From Streptomyces sp. A 4/2 (lineage in GTDB: Bacteria > Actinomycetota > Actinomycetes > Streptomycetales > Streptomycetaceae), in assembly GCF_940670765.1 (NCBI RefSeq), contig NZ_CALNVW010000031.1:248001-312000 (forward strand): a stretch of 64,000 nucleotides of DNA. Direction: 5' to 3'. A program made the position numbers and the translations under genes. Of the stretch, positions 58,574 through 64,000 are shown piece by piece; position 1 is the first letter of the stretch, and each line of letters starts with the position of its first letter. The notes below the pieces were generated by a model, which had not been told where the DNA came from, searched no databases, and worked only from the letters and a program-made list of their open reading frames with translations.

Positions 58574-59107
58574 GTGCGGGTGCTTGGCGTGGATCCGGGG
58601 CTGACCAGATGTGGCGTCGGCGTGGTCGACGGCGTCGCTGGCCGCCCCCTGAAGATGCTGGGTGTGGGCGTTGTCCGGACACCCGCCGACGCCGATCTCG
58701 GCGCCCGGCTGGTGGAGATCGAGCGCGGCGTGGAACGGTGGCTGGACGAGTACCGTCCCGAGGTCGTAGCGGTGGAGAGAGTGTTCAGCCAGCACAACGT
58801 CCGTACGGTCATGGGCACCGCACAGGCCAGCGCGGTCGCGATGCTCTGCGCGTCCCGCCGCGGCATCCCCGTCGCCCTGCACACGCCCAGCGAGGTCAAG
58901 GCGGCCGTCTCCGGCAGTGGACGGGCCGACAAGGCCCAGGTCGGGGCGATGGTGACCCGGCTGCTGCGGCTCGACGCACCACCGAAACCCGCCGACGCCG
59001 CGGACGCCCTCGCCCTCGCCATCTGTCACATCTGGCGGGCCCCCGCCCAGAACCGGCTCCAGCAGGCCGTAGCCGCTCACCGCACGCTGAAAGGCCGTAC
59101 CGCATGA
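58574..59107 (+). CDS. ruvC: Holliday junction resolvase RuvC
   Basis: A 177-residue endonuclease. The catalytic acidic residues are Asp7 (VLGVDPGLT), Glu68 (VAVERVF), Asp141 and Asp144 (ADAADALALAI). It resolves Holliday junctions with RuvAB. GTG at 58574 gives the standard start; GGAG lies four to five bases upstream. The ruvA start overlaps its stop (ATGA). A long frame upstream to 58460 is not coding. Confidence 0.97.
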   Translation: MRVLGVDPGLTRCGVGVVDGVAGRPLKMLGVGVVRTPADADLGARLVEIERGVERWLDEYRPEVVAVERVFSQHNVRTVMGTAQASAVAMLCASRRGIPVALHTPSEVKAAVSGSGRADKAQVGAMVTRLLRLDAPPKPADAADALALAICHIWRAPAQNRLQQAVAAHRTLKGRTA

Positions 59108-59709
59108 TCGCTTTCGTTTCCGGCCCGGTGGCCGCTCTGGCCCCGACCACCGCCGTCCTGGAGGTCGGCGGTGTCGGCATGGCCGTCCAGTGCACACCGA
59201 ACACGCTCTCCGCCCTGCGTATCGGCCAGCAGGCGAAGCTCGCCACCTCCCTCGTCGTCCGGGAGGACTCGCTCACGCTCTACGGCTTCGCCGACGACGA
59301 CGAACGCCAGGTCTTCGAGCTCCTCCAGACCGCGAGCGGCGTCGGCCCCCGGCTCGCGCAGGCCATGCTCGCCGTGCACTCGCCCGACGCCCTGCGGCTC
59401 GCGGTCTCCACCGGCGACGAGAAGTCCCTGACCGCCGTGCCCGGCATCGGCAAGAAGGGCGCGCAGAAGCTGCTCCTGGAGCTCAAGGACCGTCTCGGCG
59501 CCGGCGCGCACCTCGCCGCGCAGCGCTCGGCCCCCGGCCCCGCGCCCTGGAGCGAGCAACTGCACGCGGCGCTGGTCGGCCTCGGTTACGCGCCCCGCGA
59601 TGCCGAGGACGCCGTCGCCGCCGTCACACCGCAGGCCGAGGCCACCGCCGAGCCCCAGGTCGGCGTGCTCCTCAAGGCCGCCCTGCAGACCCTCAACCGC
59701 GCCCGCTGA
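59104..59709 (+). CDS. ruvA: Holliday junction branch migration subunit RuvA
   Basis: A 201-residue junction-binding protein. Domain I is MIAFVSGPVAAL to about 63, domain II contains the two helix-hairpin-helix motifs (LLQTASGVGPRLAQAML and LTAVPGIGKKGAQKLLLELKD), and domain III (about 150-201) binds RuvB. Length is standard. Coupled to ruvC by ATGA and followed by ruvB after 14 bases. Confidence 0.97.
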   Translation: MIAFVSGPVAALAPTTAVLEVGGVGMAVQCTPNTLSALRIGQQAKLATSLVVREDSLTLYGFADDDERQVFELLQTASGVGPRLAQAMLAVHSPDALRLAVSTGDEKSLTAVPGIGKKGAQKLLLELKDRLGAGAHLAAQRSAPGPAPWSEQLHAALVGLGYAPRDAEDAVAAVTPQAEATAEPQVGVLLKAALQTLNRAR

Positions 59710-59723
59710 TCGAGAGACCCGCC

Positions 59724-60815
59724 ATGCTGCCGCCTCAGAACGAGTGGGACGAGTCCGCTCCCGATGCCGAAGACCGTCTGGTGGGTGCCTCCGCCGACGG
59801 CGAGGATCAGGCGGTCGAAGCCGCGCTCCGTCCCAAGGATCTCGAAGAGTTCGTGGGCCAGGAAAAGGTCAGACAGCAGCTCGACCTCGTCCTCCGGGCG
59901 GCCAGGCAGCGTGGTGCGACCGCCGACCACGTCCTGCTCTCCGGCGCTCCCGGCCTCGGGAAGACCACTCTTTCGATGATCATCGCAGCCGAGATGGGCG
60001 CCCCGATCCGCATCACATCGGGCCCCGCGATCCAGCACGCGGGAGATCTCGCCGCGATCCTCTCGTCCCTCCAGGAGGGCGAGGTGCTCTTCCTCGACGA
60101 GATCCACCGGATGTCCAGGCCCGCCGAGGAAATGCTCTACATGGCGATGGAGGACTTTCGGGTCGACGTCATCGTCGGCAAGGGCCCGGGAGCAACCGCC
60201 ATCCCGCTGGAGCTGCCGCCCTTCACCCTCGTCGGCGCCACCACCAGGGCCGGACTGCTGCCGCCCCCGCTGCGCGACCGCTTCGGCTTCACCGGACACA
60301 TGGAGTTCTACGAACCCGCCGAGCTGGAACGGGTCATCCACCGCTCCGCGCGTCTGCTGGACGTCGAGATCGACGAGAAGGGCGCGGCGGAGATCGCCGG
60401 ACGCTCCCGGGGCACCCCGCGTATCGCCAACCGGCTGCTGCGCCGCGTCCGCGACTACGCCCAGGTCAAGACTGACGGAGTGATCACCCGGGAGGTGGCA
60501 GGCGCGGCCCTCGCGGTGTACGAGGTTGACGCCAGGGGGCTGGACCGTCTCGACCGGGCGGTACTCCAGGCCCTGCTCAAACTGTTCGGGGGCGGGCCTG
60601 TGGGACTTTCCACACTCGCCGTCGCCGTCGGGGAGGAGCGCGAGACGGTCGAGGAGGTCGCTGAACCCTTCCTCGTACGCGAAGGACTGCTCGCCCGCAC
60701 CCCTCGGGGCCGTGTTGCCACGCCTGCGGCCTGGGCGCACCTCGGGCTGGTGCCACCACAGGGTACTGCGGGCAATTCCGTAGGAAAGGGACAAGCGGGC
60801 CTGTTCGGGGCGTGA
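59724..60815 (+). CDS. ruvB: Holliday junction helicase RuvB
   Basis: A 363-residue AAA+ motor. The P-loop is GAPGLGKT (residues 74-81), Walker B LFLDEIHR, sensor 1 VGATTRAG, and the arginine finger lies in PLRDRFGFTGHMEFY. The C-terminal winged helix ends near TPRGRVATPAAWAHLGL. An acidic 30-residue N-terminal extension is typical of streptomycetes. With ruvC and ruvA it forms a complete operon. Confidence 0.98.
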   Translation: MLPPQNEWDESAPDAEDRLVGASADGEDQAVEAALRPKDLEEFVGQEKVRQQLDLVLRAARQRGATADHVLLSGAPGLGKTTLSMIIAAEMGAPIRITSGPAIQHAGDLAAILSSLQEGEVLFLDEIHRMSRPAEEMLYMAMEDFRVDVIVGKGPGATAIPLELPPFTLVGATTRAGLLPPPLRDRFGFTGHMEFYEPAELERVIHRSARLLDVEIDEKGAAEIAGRSRGTPRIANRLLRRVRDYAQVKTDGVITREVAGAALAVYEVDARGLDRLDRAVLQALLKLFGGGPVGLSTLAVAVGEERETVEEVAEPFLVREGLLARTPRGRVATPAAWAHLGLVPPQGTAGNSVGKGQAGLFGA

Positions 60816-60862
60816 CTGTGTGCGGGGGTGCCCGCAGCGGAACCCCGGTGCCATGCTGGGCG

Positions 60863-60892
60863 TTGTTCCAATGATGCGGACTCGCCTAGACT
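60863..60892 (+). promoter_or_regulatory. Candidate yajC promoter
   Basis: TTGTTC (60863-60868) and TAGACT (60887-60892) are 18 bases apart. The transcript would have an 80-90-base leader before yajC. Confidence 0.5.
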
Positions 60893-60981
60893 CCGCCGAT
60901 GCCGCCCTTCCAGGTCGGCATGCCCCGCCCCCGAAGATCAGGCCGCGATCCAGCGCGGTCGTGCGAAGGAAGTTCCCTCCC

Positions 60982-61440
60982 GTGAGTCTCGTGACCCTCC
61001 TCCCCTTCATCGTGCTCATCGGGGCCATGTTCCTGATGACCCGGTCTGCCAAGCGCAAGCAGCAGGCGGCCGCATCGATGCGTAATGAGATGCAGCCCGG
61101 CACCGGCGTCCGGACGATCGGGGGCATGTACGCCACCGTCAAGGAGATCCACGACGACTCGGTCCTCCTGGAGATCGCGCCCGGCGTCCACGCCGTCTAC
61201 GGCAAGAACGCGATCGGAGCCGTCCTCGAGGACGAGGAGTACAACCGCATCGTCCACGGTGACACCCCCGTCGTTCCCGACGACGCCTCCTCGCTGACCG
61301 GGCTCGACGAGTCCGCGGACGAGAAGGTCGACCTCGGCAAGCACGAGGCGTCGGACGATGCCGCCGAGGACGACGCGGCCGACGTCAAGCCCGACGTCAA
61401 GTCCGACGACAAGGCTGATGGCGAGGGCGAAACGAAGTAG
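60982..61440 (+). CDS. yajC: Preprotein translocase accessory subunit YajC
   Basis: A 152-residue protein with one N-terminal span, LLPFIVLIGAMFLMTRSAKR, and the conserved NEMQPGTGVRTIGGMYATVKEI block. The C-terminal half is a long acidic Asp/Lys/Ala-rich tail, longer than the roughly 110-residue E. coli protein. It associates with SecDF. GTG at 60982 follows AAGGAAG. A strong hairpin separates it from secD, so the two may be transcribed separately. Confidence 0.93.
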   Translation: MSLVTLLPFIVLIGAMFLMTRSAKRKQQAAASMRNEMQPGTGVRTIGGMYATVKEIHDDSVLLEIAPGVHAVYGKNAIGAVLEDEEYNRIVHGDTPVVPDDASSLTGLDESADEKVDLGKHEASDDAAEDDAADVKPDVKSDDKADGEGETK

Positions 61441-61445
61441 CACGT

Positions 61446-61491
61446 CCGGGGACCGCCGGTGCTGCCTCCAAGGCGCACCGGCGGTCCCCGG
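61446..61491 (+). terminator. Hairpin between yajC and secD
   Basis: Seventeen-base perfect arms CCGGGGACCGCCGGTGC and GCACCGGCGGTCCCCGG with a 12-base loop lie five bases after the yajC stop. No T-run follows. Confidence 0.75.
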
Positions 61492-61589
61492 GACCGTGCA
61501 CTGGTTCAGCGGAGCAGGTCCCCACATCACTTCGTGGCCGCCCACAGCGCATACCCGGCGCGGGCGGTAGGACAGGGAGAATCGACAAG

Positions 61590-63332
61590 GTGGCAGCACC
61601 CAACAAGGGCCGAAGGCAGACGGGAGCTCAGGGCAAGCCCGGGCGTTCCCTGGCCCTGATCCTGATCGCCATGGTTGCGCTCGTCGGCGGGATGTTCTGG
61701 TCGAAGCAGGTCACGCCGCGTCTCGGTATCGACCTCGCCGGCGGTACGAGCATCACGCTCAAGGCCCAGAGCCAGCCCGGCAAGCCCAACGCGATCAACC
61801 AGAAGAACATGGACACGGCGGTCAGCATCATCGAGCGCCGGGTCAACGGACTCGGTGTCTCGGAGGCCGAGGTCCAGACCCAGGGCAAAGACCACATCAT
61901 CGTCAACATCCCCAAGGGGACGAACGAGAAGCAGGCCAGGCAGCAGGTCGGTACCACCGCCCAGCTGTACTTCCGGCCGGTGGTGACGGTCGCCGCGGGG
62001 ACACCGACGTCGACCAAGCCCTCTGCCACTCCCTCGCCGAAGGCGTCATCGACCGCCAAGGACAAGACGGGCTCGAAGGCCACTCCGTCCTCGACGGCGA
62101 CTCCCCAGGGCCGTGCGGTCACCGACGCGCTCAAGGCCGGGCCCACCCCGTCCGCCTCCACCCCGGCCGCTCCGCAGGCCACGCCCACCCCGTCGGCCGC
62201 CGACACCGCAGCCGCCGCCAAGCTGGAGAAGCAGTTCGCGGCGCTCGACTGCACCACCAAGGCGGGCCGCGCGAAGGCCGGCGGCGACAACGTCAAGCCC
62301 ACCGACCCGACCGTGGCCTGCAGCGACCAGGGTGACGCGAAGTACATCCTCGGCCCGGCCGCCGTGGACGGCACCGACGTCGACGGCGCGAAGGCCGTCA
62401 TCGACCAGCAGCGCGGCCAGTGGATCGTCCAGATGGACTTCACGGGCAAGGGCTCGAAGAAGTTCCAGACGATCACCAGCAAGCTCTCGCAGCAGCAGTC
62501 CCCGCAGAACCAGTTCGCGATCGCCCTGGACGGGCAGGTCGTGTCGGCCCCCAGCGTCAGCTCTACGCTCAGCGGCAGCGCCGAGATCTCCGGCAGCTTC
62601 ACCCAGCAGTCCGCCCAGGACCTCGCCAACGTGCTCTCCTACGGCGCGCTTCCGCTCTCCTTCAAGGAGGAGACGGTCACGACCGTGACGGCGGCGCTCG
62701 GTGGCGAGCAGCTCCAGGCGGGCCTCATCGCCGGTGCCATCGGCCTGGCGCTGGTCATCGTCTACCTGATCGCGTACTACCGCGGTCTCGCGTTCATCGC
62801 GATCCTCAGCCTGCTGGTCTCCGCGATCCTGACCTACACACTCATGGCACTGCTCGGCAAGGGCATCGGCTTCGCCCTCAACCTGCCCGCGGTGTGTGGT
62901 GCGATCGTTGCGATCGGTATCACCGCGGACTCGTTCATCGTCTACTTCGAACGGATCCGCGACGAGATCCGGGAGGGCCGCACACTCCGGCCGGCCGTCG
63001 AGCGCGCCTGGCCGCGTGCCCGGCGCACCATCCTGGTCTCCGACTTCGTGTCGTTCCTGGCCGCCGCCGTGCTGTACATCGTGACGGTCGGCAAGGTCCA
63101 GGGCTTCGCCTTCACCCTCGGCCTGACCACGCTGCTCGACGTCGCCGTGGTGTTCCTGTTCACCAAGCCGGTGATGACGCTGCTGGCCCGCAAGAAGTTC
63201 TTCGCGAGCGGCCACCCCTGGTCCGGCCTCGATCCGAAGCGACTGGGGGCCAAACCTCCGCTACGCCGCTCCCGCAGTACCGTGTCCGCTTCTGTTTCCT
63301 CCTCCGCTTCCACCGACTCGAAGGAGGCGTGA
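61590..63332 (+). CDS. secD: Preprotein translocase subunit SecD
   Basis: A 580-residue RND-like subunit. After the first span (LALILIAMVALVGGMFW), GIDLAGGTSITL is the D1 signature; the P1 domain is split by a low-complexity Thr/Pro/Ser/Ala-rich insert (about residues 130-215). The C-terminal five spans contain AIGITADSFIVYFERIRDEI, the D4 region essential for proton-driven secretion. GTG at 61590 has GGGAGA upstream. It is followed by secF with one base between stop and start. Confidence 0.95.
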   Translation: MAAPNKGRRQTGAQGKPGRSLALILIAMVALVGGMFWSKQVTPRLGIDLAGGTSITLKAQSQPGKPNAINQKNMDTAVSIIERRVNGLGVSEAEVQTQGKDHIIVNIPKGTNEKQARQQVGTTAQLYFRPVVTVAAGTPTSTKPSATPSPKASSTAKDKTGSKATPSSTATPQGRAVTDALKAGPTPSASTPAAPQATPTPSAADTAAAAKLEKQFAALDCTTKAGRAKAGGDNVKPTDPTVACSDQGDAKYILGPAAVDGTDVDGAKAVIDQQRGQWIVQMDFTGKGSKKFQTITSKLSQQQSPQNQFAIALDGQVVSAPSVSSTLSGSAEISGSFTQQSAQDLANVLSYGALPLSFKEETVTTVTAALGGEQLQAGLIAGAIGLALVIVYLIAYYRGLAFIAILSLLVSAILTYTLMALLGKGIGFALNLPAVCGAIVAIGITADSFIVYFERIRDEIREGRTLRPAVERAWPRARRTILVSDFVSFLAAAVLYIVTVGKVQGFAFTLGLTTLLDVAVVFLFTKPVMTLLARKKFFASGHPWSGLDPKRLGAKPPLRRSRSTVSASVSSSASTDSKEA

Positions 63333-63333
63333 G

Positions 63334-64000
63334 ATGTCGCGACTCGGCAGCATGGGCGCCCGGCTCTACCGCGGCGAGGTCGGCTACGACTTCGTGGCCA
63401 AGCGGAAGATCTGGTACGGGATCTCGATCCTGATCACCATCACGGCCATCGTCGGCCTGGCGGTGCGCGGTCTGAACCTGGGCATCGAGTTCCAGGGCGG
63501 TGCGGTCTTCACCACCACCCAGAGCACCAGCGTCTCCGTGACGCACGCCCAGGACGCGGCGGAGAAGATCTCCGGTCACGACGCGACCGTCCAGAAGCTC
63601 GGCAACGGCGGTCTGCGGATCCAGGTCTCCGGTATCGACACGGGCACGGCCGACAAGATCCACGGCTCGCTCGCCAAGGAACTGAAGCTCCCGGTCGACA
63701 AGATCGCCGCCGATGTGGTCGGTCCCAGCTGGGGTGAGACGATCGCCGCGAAGGCCTGGCAAGGCCTGGCGATCTTCATGGTCCTGGTGGTGATCTATCT
63801 GGCCATCGCCTTCGAATGGCGGATGGCCATCGCCGCCCTGGTCGCCCTGATCCACGACCTCACCATCACGGTCGGTGTGTACGCGCTCGTCGGGTTCGAG
63901 GTCACCCAGGGCACCGTGATCGGTCTGCTGACCATCCTCGGATACTCGCTCTACGACACCGTCGTCGTCTTCGACGGTCTCAAGGAAGCGTCCAAGGACC
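63334..64000 (+). CDS. secF: Preprotein translocase subunit SecF, truncated by window end
   Basis: The first 222 codons of SecF. The span WYGISILITITAIVGLAVRG, then the D1-like LNLGIEFQGGAVF, and GYSLYDTVVVFDGLKE of the D4-like region are present. ATG at 63334 follows AAGGAGG by six bases and lies one base after the secD stop. SecDF pulls translocated proteins across the membrane using the proton gradient. Confidence 0.95.
   Translation, partial: MSRLGSMGARLYRGEVGYDFVAKRKIWYGISILITITAIVGLAVRGLNLGIEFQGGAVFTTTQSTSVSVTHAQDAAEKISGHDATVQKLGNGGLRIQVSGIDTGTADKIHGSLAKELKLPVDKIAADVVGPSWGETIAAKAWQGLAIFMVLVVIYLAIAFEWRMAIAALVALIHDLTITVGVYALVGFEVTQGTVIGLLTILGYSLYDTVVVFDGLKEASKD

Overview
The window is a high-GC, densely packed stretch of a Streptomyces chromosome. 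Evidence: strong G/C bias at third codon positions, many GTG starts, ATGA stop/start overlaps, a sporulation gene (ssgB), Tat-exported enzymes, and a gene order typical of the conserved core arm (arg cluster, metNIQ, cobalamin genes, tRNA Gly-Cys-Val cluster, ssgB, thrS, PI/PIM lipid genes, pdxST, yebC, ruvCAB, yajC-secDF). No transposase, integrase, CRISPR array or rRNA was seen. Coordinates and motifs were read by eye; family names come from recognised motifs and not from searches.

Region 1 (1-9.98 kb): the end of argJ, then argB-argD-argR as an overlapping operon, with argH about 5.6 kb further on behind its own promoter and a probable ARG box. The arg genes are separated by an accessory block: a GH29 alpha-L-fucosidase, a 24-bp tandem repeat, a Tat-exported PL6-type (alginate/chondroitin) lyase, an L,D-transpeptidase-fold protein, a short-chain dehydrogenase with a palindromic operator, and a PNPOx-like flavin-fold protein.

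Region 2 (10-22.3 kb): an aldo/keto reductase, a PRPP-synthetase paralogue with an altered PRPP loop, a TetR regulator with a 20-bp palindromic operator and an overlapping MFS drug exporter, a PlsC-type acyltransferase, an exported glycerophosphodiesterase, a reduced sigma-factor-like protein, GNAT enzymes, a pair of small membrane proteins, and the methionine importer metN-metI-metQ. The importer is preceded by a likely leaderless 28-residue ORF ending in Cys-Met-Cys-Arg-Met-Arg.

Region 3 (22.3-33.2 kb): corrin and tetrapyrrole genes (cobL; a BluB-CobT fusion with a roughly 580-residue Pro/Ala/Glu-rich N-terminus; a CysG-like SUMT/dehydrogenase), a SpoU methyltransferase, a membrane-anchored Ser/Thr kinase, a small membrane protein, an APH-fold protein and a zinc-ribbon protein.

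Region 4 (33.2-44 kb): five tRNA genes on the minus strand (Gly-GCC, Cys-GCA and three Val-GAC), aminodeoxychorismate synthase and lyase genes, a GNAT with a good leaderless promoter, a DsbA-like protein, a probable gene remnant, small membrane proteins, a CGNR regulator, ssgB, and two identical tRNA-Val(CAC) genes bracketing a large multi-spanning membrane protein.

Region 5 (44-64 kb): thrS, a K+ channel, an HIT/AP4A-phosphorylase-like protein, an unknown membrane protein, an EF-G-like GTPase, then the translationally coupled pgsA-patA-pimA phosphatidylinositol-mannoside operon, a LemA-like protein, pdxS-pdxT, yebC, a strong terminator, a small secreted Cys/Trp protein on the opposite strand, ruvC-ruvA-ruvB, yajC, and secD-secF (secF runs off the end). 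The order thrS-HIT-pgsA-patA-pimA ... pdxST-yebC ... ruvCAB ... yajC/secDF matches the mycobacterial order, so this half is ancient core; the novelty sits in the leaders, small ORFs and operators.
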